A stretch of DNA of 31,491 bases, from contig DAISYG010000017.1 in the NCBI GenBank assembly GCA_036825435.1, positions 1-31,491 of the forward strand, read 5' to 3'. Below the pieces are notes generated by a model that worked only from the letters and a program-made list of their open reading frames with translations, did not search any database and was not told where the DNA came from. The translations under genes and the position numbers were made by a program. The stretch is from UBA931 sp036825435. Lineage in GTDB: Bacteria; Pseudomonadota; Gammaproteobacteria; Burkholderiales; Casimicrobiaceae. The first letter of the stretch is position 1; each line of letters begins with the position of its first letter. Positions 16,443 through 24,123 of this stretch are shown one piece after another.

Positions 16443-17441
16443 TTATACTGCTGTCAACTTGATAACAGCCTGCGGACGTGTACAGATATGCAGCGGGTTA
16501 GACTGCGCCTCTAACGCAACACCCTTATCGAAATCGAGCGTCTCTTGTTTCGCGTAATACGGAAGACCTTCTGTGTTGACGGTTTCCATATAGTTGGCGG
16601 GTGCGTAATTCGACATGAACATTTCAGGAACGCCGAGCGGGAAAGCATAACCTTCTGTCGCAGCGATGAACGGAACGCCATTAACTTTTCCGCGATAGCG
16701 TTCCCAAGTAATGCCGCCAAAGTCGAACGCTTCACGCGGATCGCCGCGCAACGTTGCCGCCATCTGCCAGTTGAGATACGTCTCTTTGATTGTTTTATGG
16801 ACAATCAACTGACGCCAGAACGTTTCACCGCAATACACTTTCGCACCGACAAACGCCTGATTTTTGAGAGCGTCCTCAATTACGGTCAAGATAATATCTG
16901 CCTCGACACGCATTTCGGTATTGGCGTTCGACAGCGCAATGGATGCTGTTTGTTGAGTCATCCCAAATTGATGGTACAAGTCAAGCAAAACAGTTACTCC
17001 ATCGGCGTCAAGGATTTTTCCTTTGATCGCACCGATGCGTTGCCATTCGTGTGTTGCATCAATTCTGCGCCGCATCTTCGCAAGACGTTTATTGATTTTG
17101 TCTTGCATCGATTCAAGCTCTGTCGTCTGCCCAAATGCGCGAACGTTCTGAATTTCGTCCGCCATAATGGTTGCCTGTGTCGGCAGGTGAATTGTATTAA
17201 AAGGAATTGCTTGCCGCTTGCTGTCATTGACAACAGTTCCAGGAGCGCCGCGATCTTTTGCCTCAACAAGCGCGAGCGTGTCGCCATCTTTTTCGATGCT
17301 GAACGTCGTTGTTGAAATTCCTTCTTCCAAGAACAATCCAGAGTCGCCGATAATGCTTGGCGCTGCTTCCTGTTCGTTGATTGCTGCTGTAAGCGACGAA
17401 ACGCTGAAAGCGTCATCGCTGAACATTCCTAAATCAGCCAT
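16443..17441 (-). CDS. Major capsid protein (phage_cap_E family)
   Basis: A 332-aa capsid subunit of the lambda gpE type (HK97 fold). Recognisable parts are the N-terminal MFSDDAFSVSSLTAAIN, the block ISTTTFSIEKDGDTLALVEAKDRGAPG at about 43-70, IPFNTIHLPTQATIMADEIQNVRAFG at about 79-104, and the late TEGLPYYAKQETLDFDKGVALEAQSNPL. It has GGAG 7 nt before the ATG. It is preceded by two tandem terminators and the decoration gene and followed by the FII-like connector, matching lambda order D-E-FII. Confidence 0.95.
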   Translation of the reverse strand: MADLGMFSDDAFSVSSLTAAINEQEAAPSIIGDSGLFLEEGISTTTFSIEKDGDTLALVEAKDRGAPGTVVNDSKRQAIPFNTIHLPTQATIMADEIQNVRAFGQTTELESMQDKINKRLAKMRRRIDATHEWQRIGAIKGKILDADGVTVLLDLYHQFGMTQQTASIALSNANTEMRVEADIILTVIEDALKNQAFVGAKVYCGETFWRQLIVHKTIKETYLNWQMAATLRGDPREAFDFGGITWERYRGKVNGVPFIAATEGYAFPLGVPEMFMSNYAPANYMETVNTEGLPYYAKQETLDFDKGVALEAQSNPLHICTRPQAVIKLTAV

Positions 17442-17456
17442 AATGTTTCTCCAAAT

Positions 17457-17479
17457 AAAAAAACCCGCCGAAGCGGGTT
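17457..17479 (-). terminator. Intrinsic terminator 2 of a tandem pair between decoration and capsid genes
   Basis: On the minus strand a 7-bp stem (AACCCGC pairs with GCGGGTT) with a 4-nt TTCG-type loop is followed by seven T. It acts only on leftward transcripts; the plus-strand side has no T run. It lies 16 nt upstream of the capsid start. Confidence 0.85.
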
Positions 17480-17487
17480 ACAGATAC

Positions 17488-17508
17488 AAAAAACCGGCTT
17501 TCGCCGGT
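17488..17508 (-). terminator. Intrinsic terminator 1 of a tandem pair between decoration and capsid genes
   Basis: On the minus strand a 6-bp stem (ACCGGC pairs with GCCGGT) with a GAAA-type loop is followed by TTTTTT. It is reached first by leftward transcription, 8 nt before the second hairpin. Together they sit in the only sizeable gap of the head operon. Confidence 0.85.
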
Positions 17509-17532
17509 GCGTTGTGAATTAGTTGATTACGT

Positions 17533-17874
17533 TTAGCGAACGATGATGTTCAATGCGGCAAGGTTGCCTTTCTCCTCGCTTGTCCCGTTATAACCAACAA
17601 GACAATCTGCGCTCACTTCCGCAAGACGCGCAATGATCACACCGCTTCGTTGTGCAGTTGAGGCTTCGACAGCGCCGTACAAAATGCCCGCAATATTGCT
17701 TGCCATGTAACTTGATGCTGCACTGTACTGCCCCGTTTGTTCATCAAATGCAATTGCTGTTCCCGGTTCAATAGCGTCGCCAGCTGTAATATTGACTTGC
17801 TCGCGCGAAATCGTATTGTTGCCTTCGGACAGCAAAAATTCCGCATCATGAAAACCTTCTGTTTGAATTGCCAT
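17533..17874 (-). CDS. Head decoration protein (lambda gpD family)
   Basis: A 113-aa protein with the features of gpD-type decoration proteins: a start leading to FLLSEGNNTISREQVNITAG, then a PGTAIAFDEQTGQY strand pair, GILYGAVEASTAQRSGVIIARLAEVSADCL, and a short C-terminal strand. These proteins form trimers on the expanded capsid and stabilise it. Its ATG shares one base with the protease stop (TAATG). It is the last gene before the tandem terminators, so its transcript level could exceed that of the capsid gene without antitermination. Confidence 0.92.
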   Translation of the reverse strand: MAIQTEGFHDAEFLLSEGNNTISREQVNITAGDAIEPGTAIAFDEQTGQYSAASSYMASNIAGILYGAVEASTAQRSGVIIARLAEVSADCLVGYNGTSEEKGNLAALNIIVR

Positions 17875-18950
17875 TACTTTTCTCCTTTACTTTGCTTTTT
17901 ACGTTTTGCGTAAACTTCTTTCGGTACAATGCCCTTTGAAGTCTTCACACCTTCGTCACAGACCGGAGCGGTTTCTTCTGACTCATCGAGTACAGGAGTT
18001 TTTCCGTCGATCTGCTCACACACTTTGATTTGATCTAACAAACGCGCCCTAATATCCTCTATTGTCAAATCGGTTCGCGCGTACTGAGACGCAAGATCAG
18101 GAAGTCGCGCCAGCGTACACATTTCGGCAATTGCCCTGATGCGCGCCGTAATTCCATCAATTGTTTTTCTCGACGGCTCTTTCCCTTCCACCGCGTCTTT
18201 AATGAGGTCGGTGTCTCCTATTGACGCGCAAATGGTAGCAAGATCACACAACGATGTTGTTGTGTCTTCGTCTTCTGATTCTTCAGGATCTTCTAGTTCG
18301 TCGGCAGGGTCGCTTGCTTCTGAATCTGGCAGTTCTGCGCGCACCTCAATGCCAGGAAAACCTTTTAGCCGCGACATGGCTTCAATCGCTTCTACGCTTG
18401 CGCTGATGCTTACTGCGTCGATAATTTCATCAGCGAGTCCGTGCATCTGTGCCTCTTCCGCCGATAACCATGTCTCTTCATTGAGCATGTCGCGCAAGCC
18501 GTCTTCGTCGATATTTGGCGCTTTCGCCGTATAGCACGAAACGATGCTATCCGTGATCTTGTCAAATGTTTCCGCCGTCTTGCGTAAATCTTCCGAGTTT
18601 CCTATTGCAACGCCCCATGGATTGTGAATAAACATCATCGCGTTTTTCGGCATCACAACTTTATAAGCTCCCACCGCAATCACGCTGGCGATGCTTGCTG
18701 CAATACCGTCAATGCGCGCTGTGACGCGATCTCCAAGGCGGCGCAAGAAGTTGTAGATTGCAAGGCCATCAAACACTTCACCGCCGTAGCTGTTGATGCC
18801 GATCACGATCTGGCTAACCCCATCGTCGGCTGCCTTGACAGCGTTGATGAAATCAACGGCGCGATAATTCCAGCGCCCAATTTCATCATGGATCAACACT
18901 TCAAGCGGCTCGCCTTCCGCTTTGTTTTTTATCTCAAACCACTTCTTCAT
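17874..18950 (-). CDS. ClpP/S49-type prohead protease with acidic C-terminal scaffold-like region
   Basis: A 358-aa protein. Residues about 17-185 form a ClpP-fold serine protease: IGINSYGGEVFDGLAIY, the nucleophile Ser86 in GIAASIAS, and His109 in AMMFIHNP; the third catalytic residue is not assigned. In lambda-like phages this enzyme processes the head proteins during maturation. The C-terminal 190-358 is very acidic in part (DPADELEDPEESEDEDT) and helical later, the expected character of a scaffold fused to the protease, as in lambda C with its internal Nu3. A possible internal start at Met192 lacks a convincing ribosome binding site. ATGA overlap with the portal gene. Confidence 0.9.
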   Translation of the reverse strand: MKKWFEIKNKAEGEPLEVLIHDEIGRWNYRAVDFINAVKAADDGVSQIVIGINSYGGEVFDGLAIYNFLRRLGDRVTARIDGIAASIASVIAVGAYKVVMPKNAMMFIHNPWGVAIGNSEDLRKTAETFDKITDSIVSCYTAKAPNIDEDGLRDMLNEETWLSAEEAQMHGLADEIIDAVSISASVEAIEAMSRLKGFPGIEVRAELPDSEASDPADELEDPEESEDEDTTTSLCDLATICASIGDTDLIKDAVEGKEPSRKTIDGITARIRAIAEMCTLARLPDLASQYARTDLTIEDIRARLLDQIKVCEQIDGKTPVLDESEETAPVCDEGVKTSKGIVPKEVYAKRKKQSKGEK

Positions 18951-20449
18951 TCTTCGTCTCCTTCGGTTGTTAATTCTTCGCCGTCTGCCACAATGGTTGA
19001 ATCACTTGCCGGGCTCAACCTGCTCTTACGTCCATCTGAGTCGTAGCGCAAACCTAATTCGTCAGCGCGCGTATTGTCTGATTTGTTTTCTTCGTCGATG
19101 TCTTCCGAACTGAATCCTCTGCTCAGAACTACTTCGCTTCTGCTTGTGAATCCAGAGCGAACTTCCAATTGCTTCGCGGTCACATCCTGCACTGGATGGA
19201 TATAAGCCCACCCCTGAGGCACCCAGCGCACGCGGCGATATTCACGCTTACGATTTTCGTAATCTGGCAATTCAATAACGTTTGCCAGGACAGCCATGTC
19301 AAGAAATCGCCGCCATATTGGTCGGCACATCTGAAAAACAAATACTCCAAACTGCCGCATTTCAACTCGACGACGAAACTCATTAATGATGACGCGCAAC
19401 GCGCGGTCTCCGATGCTTCCAACGTCGCCGGTTAATAGCTCATAAGGTACGCCAAAACCGACAGCCAGACCTTGATGTTGCTGTTTCATGAACGGCGCGT
19501 AACTCGTCCCCGCGTCTGGTGGGTCGGAGAATGTCACGTCTTCGCCCGGATAAAGCTCTTGCATCGTGCCCGGCTCCATGCTGACCAGCGCATCAAACCC
19601 GGTCATGATGTTGTCTGGTTGTCCCGTGTCTGGATTAGCATTAGGGTCTGCGCCGGGCTTTCTGATAAATCCGGCAAACAAGTTTGAAACCTCTTGGCGA
19701 TACAGCACTGCATCGTCAAGCTCGTCGAGGCTTTTCAAACGCAGCAGAATCTTCGTCATCGTCGGCGTGCCGCGCACTTGACCAATTATCATTGGTTCGA
19801 AAATATGCAGAATTTCGCTCGCATCAATGCGCACGGTCTCTGAATCGCTGCCACCATCGCCTGGATGTTTTTTACAAACATGATAAGCGACGCGCTTTCC
19901 ACTCTTGTCAAACTCAATACCAGCCTTGATTTGACCGCCACCTTTTAGGTCTTCGTTCTTCGTGATCGGTATCATTTCAGGCGCAAGAGCCTGAATCTGC
20001 AACGGCACAGAGTCGTTGTCATCGTTGACGTCGGGCATTAGGCGCAAGAAGCATTCGCCCTTCACAAAAAACGAATACGCAGCCAGTGCCTGCAACCCAT
20101 AAAAATCATAAACGCCGTCGAAGTCTGCTTCGTCTGTCCAATCAGAATAAAGTTGTATTAACTCTTTTCGTTTGGTGTCGTCTGTCAATTGCGGGTGCGG
20201 AACAATGCCTGTTCCAATGGTATTCGCTACCAGACGGTCAACGCCACCGAATGCGTATGGGTCATTGTCAAAAGCAGTCTGCGATCTATCGCGTAAGCTC
20301 TTGAGGTTTTGTATTAGAGTTTTGTTTGGGCTTCCGCTTGCGACTTTCCAATTCTTCGCGCGCCGCCCAGTTCCAGCGCCGTCGTATTGATTTTTCAGCC
20401 GTGACGGAAGCACAAAGCCACGCCGAAGCAAAGCAGGGTATTTGGTCAT
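18947..20449 (-). CDS. Portal protein (lambda gpB family)
   Basis: A 500-aa portal of the lambda/phage_portal_2 type. Characteristic parts are the YDGAGTGRRAKNW start, DPYAFGGVDRLVANTIGTGI (about 60-80), EADFDGVYDFYGLQALAAYSFFVKGE, the VRGTPTMTKILLRLKSLDELDDA helix, LYPGEDVTFSDPP, and VPYELLTGDVGSIGDRALRVIINEFRRRVE. It forms the dodecameric vertex for DNA entry and tail attachment. It overlaps both the gpW-like gene and the protease by ATGA. Confidence 0.95.
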   Translation of the reverse strand: MTKYPALLRRGFVLPSRLKNQYDGAGTGRRAKNWKVASGSPNKTLIQNLKSLRDRSQTAFDNDPYAFGGVDRLVANTIGTGIVPHPQLTDDTKRKELIQLYSDWTDEADFDGVYDFYGLQALAAYSFFVKGECFLRLMPDVNDDNDSVPLQIQALAPEMIPITKNEDLKGGGQIKAGIEFDKSGKRVAYHVCKKHPGDGGSDSETVRIDASEILHIFEPMIIGQVRGTPTMTKILLRLKSLDELDDAVLYRQEVSNLFAGFIRKPGADPNANPDTGQPDNIMTGFDALVSMEPGTMQELYPGEDVTFSDPPDAGTSYAPFMKQQHQGLAVGFGVPYELLTGDVGSIGDRALRVIINEFRRRVEMRQFGVFVFQMCRPIWRRFLDMAVLANVIELPDYENRKREYRRVRWVPQGWAYIHPVQDVTAKQLEVRSGFTSRSEVVLSRGFSSEDIDEENKSDNTRADELGLRYDSDGRKSRLSPASDSTIVADGEELTTEGDEE

Positions 20450-20658
20450 ATCCCTTTCCCTCCGTGCGCTATGCGCCTAATACGCGGTGGCATTCGTTGG
20501 TTTTCGTTGATGGCGATCTCGGCAGCTATCTTGTCACGCGCGGCGTAAAGCTCTTCGATGGATCGGAACTCAGTGCGATGATCTGCAAACTGAACGACAC
20601 GCGCGCCGCTCGCAATCGCTCTGTCAATTGCGTCTAAATCTGTTTTTGTGAATGCCAT
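20446..20658 (-). CDS. gpW-family head-tail joining protein
   Basis: A 70-aa protein starting MAFTKTDLDAIDRAIASGARVVQFADHRTEFRS-like (key parts: two helices flanking a beta hairpin, then SIEELYAARDKIAAE). This is the usual layout of lambda gpW-like proteins, which cap the portal before tail joining. It sits between terminase and portal, exactly as gpW does in lambda. The C-terminal tail is basic (PPRIRRIAHGGKG). Confidence 0.88.
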   Translation of the reverse strand: MAFTKTDLDAIDRAIASGARVVQFADHRTEFRSIEELYAARDKIAAEIAINENQRMPPRIRRIAHGGKGI

Positions 20659-20660
20659 TG

Positions 20661-22553
20661 CTATCGCCTTGATAGGTAACTGGATTGAGCAACGCGACGC
20701 CTTATAACCGGCTGTCGTTGCGTAGTTAGTGTTTGTTCATGAGTCGTTGCAGCGTTAACTGGTACCGCTTGTTTCTGCTGTTGACGTTTCTCAATCGTCG
20801 CAGTATCTTGTTTTCTCAACACAAGACGACGGTCAATTTTCAAACCTTGTATTGCAGCGTAAGCCAATACGCGGCAGTCTGTTGCTTCGTTGCGTGCTCC
20901 GCGTGGACACTTCCACGTCCGCACTTCGATGCCGCGTTTGTCGTATGTAGTAACGCGCCGCTCTATGGTCGCTTGCGTGAACCACGTTTGATCGTAGTGC
21001 GTTGGGAAGTGGCAATATCCTGCAACCGTTTCATCGTCGATTTGCCATCGCGCATAAACGGTATCTTTCGCAGTATCAACACCAACGATTCGCACCTGAT
21101 GTCCGACGTACTTCTTCGACGTTGACGGTCTCTTAGGCCATACCGGTCGCGATCCGAAACGACCGGCAGTTGCCCAAATATTTCTGCCGACGCGCGGCGT
21201 TGCAAACTCATAAACCTGCTGCGTATGGTGACCACCAGAGTCGATACAGCACGCGGCAATCTTCAATGTCCTGCCATCTTTCGTATGGTATCGCGCGTTG
21301 CCTAATATCTCGTCGAGCGTTTCCCAAACGTCAGGCAAAGATGGGCTTCCGGGCAGCACATGGTACTCGACACCCCACGATGTTTCGCCGACGCCCCATC
21401 CGACAATCTCAATCTCAAGCCGATCATTCTGCGTATCAACGCCTGCCGTGATTGTGATCACATCTTCCGGCAATTCGTCACCATCGTATTCCTCACGACG
21501 TTTCATCATCGACTCGCCGTCAGCCTTGTCGCCAATCTCCTCGAATGTCTCGCCCATCGACGTGTTCCACCACGTCTTTTCTTGCTCTGGATTACCGAGC
21601 GCCGCAACGTAATCGGCAGCAATCTCTGATAGCTTGCGCCATGGTGAATATAACTCGTTGATATGAAAACCAGCGATGCGGTTATTTGGTTTTTCTTTCA
21701 CCCAATCGCCGCGCGCCAGCATGTCCGGTTTGTGTTCGTCTCCGATTAATCCTCCGCACTCAGGGCAGCGCAACATTGCCGTCGTCGGCTCGTTGTCAAC
21801 CATTGACACGTTTTGCCATGTCAATATTTGACTATGATCGCAATGTGGACACGGGACGTAATACCTCCTCTGATCAGATAGATTCCACGCGCGCTCAATA
21901 CGGCTCTTACCTTTTATTGTCGGCGTCGAAAACATCCCGATACGTTTTCGGTGTCTGAATGTAATCGTGCGCTTGCGTCCCAAATCAACAGGGTCGCCTT
22001 CCGTTCCGGCAGACGGCGGGTAACGATCTACCTCGTCAAAAAGTAATATTCGTATCGGTCGGCTTGCAAGACCAGCAGGTGCATTCGCTCCGATCATCGT
22101 AATGTGACCACCTGGAAACGACTTGCGCAAAATCGTGTTTCCGCTGTCCCTGCTCTTGGCGTCTCTGACCTTACCTTTAAGCGTTGGTGTGTCTCGTATC
22201 ATTGTCGCCAATCGGTCTTTGGAAAACGTGTCAGCCATGTCACCAGTTGGTTGCACGACAAGTATTGGCGACGGGTCGACATCGATGTAATAACCGCACA
22301 CTGCTTTGAGTATTAGAGTCTTACCAACTTGCGACGACGACATCACAACAACCTCTTCAACGCCCTCGTTGAAAGCGTCCATGATCCCTCGTTGATACGG
22401 CGCGATGTCGCCGCTGTACTTTCCAAAAACGTCGCTATCTTCAGGCGATAGGTACAACCTTTCGCTTGACCACTCTCCGACGCTTAGATTTGGTGGCGGC
22501 GACCACGTCTTCGCCACCCGGCTCATCATCTGGTGTATTTGGTTCGTCGTCAT
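20661..22553 (-). CDS. Terminase large subunit (lambda gpA family)
   Basis: A 630-aa packaging motor. The N-terminal SPPPNLSVGEWSSERLYLSPE is typical of gpA-like terminases. The ATPase has an atypical Walker A SSSQVGKT (residues 72-79) and a Walker B ILLFDEVD (Asp173, Glu174). A zinc-like set of cysteines follows (PCPHC, RCPECGG). The endonuclease domain begins at about GVDTQNDRLEIEIVGWG. The family cuts at cos sites. Start at ATG 22553 overlaps the small subunit by 113 nt, longer than usual; GGAAG lies about 12 nt upstream, and no later ATG has a better site. Confidence 0.95.
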   Translation of the reverse strand: MTTNQIHQMMSRVAKTWSPPPNLSVGEWSSERLYLSPEDSDVFGKYSGDIAPYQRGIMDAFNEGVEEVVVMSSSQVGKTLILKAVCGYYIDVDPSPILVVQPTGDMADTFSKDRLATMIRDTPTLKGKVRDAKSRDSGNTILRKSFPGGHITMIGANAPAGLASRPIRILLFDEVDRYPPSAGTEGDPVDLGRKRTITFRHRKRIGMFSTPTIKGKSRIERAWNLSDQRRYYVPCPHCDHSQILTWQNVSMVDNEPTTAMLRCPECGGLIGDEHKPDMLARGDWVKEKPNNRIAGFHINELYSPWRKLSEIAADYVAALGNPEQEKTWWNTSMGETFEEIGDKADGESMMKRREEYDGDELPEDVITITAGVDTQNDRLEIEIVGWGVGETSWGVEYHVLPGSPSLPDVWETLDEILGNARYHTKDGRTLKIAACCIDSGGHHTQQVYEFATPRVGRNIWATAGRFGSRPVWPKRPSTSKKYVGHQVRIVGVDTAKDTVYARWQIDDETVAGYCHFPTHYDQTWFTQATIERRVTTYDKRGIEVRTWKCPRGARNEATDCRVLAYAAIQGLKIDRRLVLRKQDTATIEKRQQQKQAVPVNAATTHEQTLTTQRQPVIRRRVAQSSYLSRR

Positions 22554-23010
22554 CGATATTTATTTCTTCCGCTTTCCAGCGCGATAAATCATTCAGCGCA
22601 GCAGTCACTTCATCGGTCAGCCTGTCCTCGATTTCCTGCACGTTTTTTCCGGCACATAATGGAGCCAAGCGCACAGGTAAAATCAACAAACGCGCGCGCG
22701 CTGCGCCGATCAACTGCGACACCGATATTTCCACGTCCTCAACCAGCACCAACTTTTTCAAAAGCCGGTCAGTCTCAACCTCGGTTTTTTTTCTTTGCGC
22801 AATAACAAGCCGCGTTTTTTCGGCAACCTGATCGCCAGTCTCACCATCAAGTTGCGCGCGCAGATAGCGGATATACCCACGGATGCACGCCGGCGCATCG
22901 TACTCGCCGCGGCGCGCAGGCTTTGGAATGTGCCCTTCTTTCGCGAGTTGCTGCACACGGCGAACATCTAAATCAAGCAGAGCGGCGATTTGGTTTACTG
23001 TACTTGCCAT
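22441..23010 (-). CDS. Terminase small subunit (lambda Nu1-like)
   Basis: A 189-aa DNA-packaging protein. The N-terminal winged-helix motif is clear (VNQIAALLDLDVRRVQQLAKEGHIPKPARRGEYD), followed by a helical region ending in the hydrophobic LIGAARARLLILPVRLAPLC and an acidic then basic C terminus (DDEPNTPDDEPGGED, then KSKRRRVVKRK) that probably contacts the large subunit. Nu1 proteins bind cosB. It is the first gene of the packaging cluster. The ribosome binding site is weak. Confidence 0.9.
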   Translation of the reverse strand: MASTVNQIAALLDLDVRRVQQLAKEGHIPKPARRGEYDAPACIRGYIRYLRAQLDGETGDQVAEKTRLVIAQRKKTEVETDRLLKKLVLVEDVEISVSQLIGAARARLLILPVRLAPLCAGKNVQEIEDRLTDEVTAALNDLSRWKAEEINIDDDEPNTPDDEPGGEDVVAATKSKRRRVVKRKVVPIA

Positions 23011-23121
23011 AAAAGCAATGACTTACGAAGCGAAATAAAAGTGATTCTCATTATCTAATGATTAATCAACCTCTTCCGAACCGTAACGCGTTTTGGGTGC
23101 TCAGGGTCCCCACACATGTCA

Positions 23122-23147
23122 CGATCATAGCTTGGTCGGAATGATCG
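23122..23147. other. Inverted repeat upstream of terminase, possible cos element
   Basis: Perfect 7-bp arms CGATCAT and ATGATCG are separated by 12 bp, about 112 bp before the terminase start in a 267-bp gene-free stretch. In lambda-like phages cos lies just upstream of the small terminase gene and cosN has twofold symmetry. This is only positional and symmetry evidence; an operator is an alternative. Confidence 0.3.
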
Positions 23148-23202
23148 GCTGCGCTGAGGAATTGATAATGTGTCGCATGTTGTTTGTAGATCATTGATTT
23201 TG

Positions 23203-23231
23203 TTGACTTTTTTGTTTTTGAGGACTATCAT
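23203..23231 (+). promoter_or_regulatory. Sigma-70 promoter for the DUF5131 gene
   Basis: TTGACT (23203-23208), a 17-bp spacer and TATCAT (23226-23231) make a near-consensus promoter 46 bp before the plus-strand start codon. A consensus GGAGG ribosome binding site follows at 23267-23271, 6 nt before the ATG. Confidence 0.75.
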
Positions 23232-23246
23232 CAATCGCTGGATGAT
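23227..23246. promoter_or_regulatory. Operator-like inverted repeat over the -10/start of the DUF5131 promoter
   Basis: Perfect 6-bp arms ATCATC and GATGAT flank 8 bp. The left arm coincides with the -10 hexamer, so a bound regulator would block the promoter. No regulator is identified. Confidence 0.4.
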
Positions 23247-23277
23247 GCATTTGTTAAACAACTAATGGAGGAATGAA

Positions 23278-24123
23278 ATGGCACGAACAACAGCGATTGA
23301 GTGGACAGAGCACACATGGAATCCGTTTGTCGGTTGCAGCGTATGCACGGCAGGCTGCACTAATTGCTATGCGATGCAGCAAGCATTCAGGATTGAACAA
23401 TTCGGAACGGCGCGGCACTACGAAGGATTGACACATAAGGTCAACGGCAGAATCGTCTGGACTGGCAAGCTATCACGATCATCGGATGCGGCAATGCGCA
23501 AGCCGCTTGGCATCACAAAGCCGTCGATGATCTTTGTCAATTCAATGTCCGATTTTTTCCACGCGGATGCAAACGATGCTTGGCTGCTTGAGGCATTAGA
23601 CATCATCAGGCTAACGCCGCGCCATATCTTTCAGGTGCTCACGAAGCGTCCTGAGAATATCTCACCATTTCTTCAGCGTAACCCGTCAGTCGTCTTCCCG
23701 GGCAACCTGTGGCTTGGTACGACGGTCGAGCATAAAAAGACAGCGTCGCGCATCTCAATACTTTCCCGAGTTCCGGCCACTGTGCGTTTCATCAGTTTCG
23801 AGCCGCTGATTGGAAGCGTTGGAAAAATCAACCTAAAAAATATTCATTGGGTTATCAGCGGTGGGGAGTCCGGACCGCGACACCGTCCATGTGATTATGA
23901 GTGGGTGAAAGAAATCAACGACCAAGCAAAAGCGCAAGGCGTACCGCATTTTTTCAAACAGTGGGGTCATTGGACAAACAACCCTTTGGTTGAATCAGCG
24001 CCGGAAGGAATCTCACCGGTAGACTGGATCAAAGAGGTTGACCCCGTAGGCAAAGGTGGGTCATTGCTTGACTGTGTGGCTTACAAAGAATTTCCCAGCC
24101 CCTCGAATATAATTGCTTCGTAG
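23278..24123 (+). CDS. DUF5131 (phage Gp37/Gp68 family) protein, predicted radical-SAM-like
   Basis: A 281-aa protein, the only convincing plus-strand gene in the late half. The N-terminal TAIEWTEHTWNPFVGC and the C-x6-C-x2-C cysteine set (Cys20, Cys27, Cys30 in GCTNCYAM) define the Gp37/Gp68 family, predicted to bind an iron-sulfur cluster. Later signatures are VLTKRPENI, WLGTTVEHKKTASRI, RFISFEPLIG, WVISGGESGPRHRP and VPHFFKQWG. The biochemical role is unknown. It has its own promoter, strong ribosome binding site and terminator, and runs against the late operon, which marks it as a moron. The convergent methyltransferase overlaps it by 43 nt tail to tail. Confidence 0.92.
   Translation: MARTTAIEWTEHTWNPFVGCSVCTAGCTNCYAMQQAFRIEQFGTARHYEGLTHKVNGRIVWTGKLSRSSDAAMRKPLGITKPSMIFVNSMSDFFHADANDAWLLEALDIIRLTPRHIFQVLTKRPENISPFLQRNPSVVFPGNLWLGTTVEHKKTASRISILSRVPATVRFISFEPLIGSVGKINLKNIHWVISGGESGPRHRPCDYEWVKEINDQAKAQGVPHFFKQWGHWTNNPLVESAPEGISPVDWIKEVDPVGKGGSLLDCVAYKEFPSPSNIIAS

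Noticed and set aside
16545..17315. Long plus-strand frame of 256 codons
   Set aside because: Fully antisense to the major capsid gene; Cys/His/Arg-rich shadow with no ribosome binding site.
23011..23110. Minus-strand promoter before the terminase genes
   Set aside because: AT-rich hexamers such as GATAAT occur, but no -35 at proper spacing was found; the late promoter is better placed behind the Q-like gene.
23055..23261. Minus-strand 68-codon frame in the gap before terminase
   Set aside because: No ribosome binding site, no recognisable motif, and it covers the plus-strand promoter and its inverted repeats; probably chance.
23278..24123. Reading the DUF5131 gene as queuosine or other named radical-SAM enzyme
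   Set aside because: The cysteine spacing C-x6-C-x2-C and other motifs fit the Gp37/Gp68 family, not the C-x3-C-x2-C of classical radical-SAM enzymes; no named pathway is supported.
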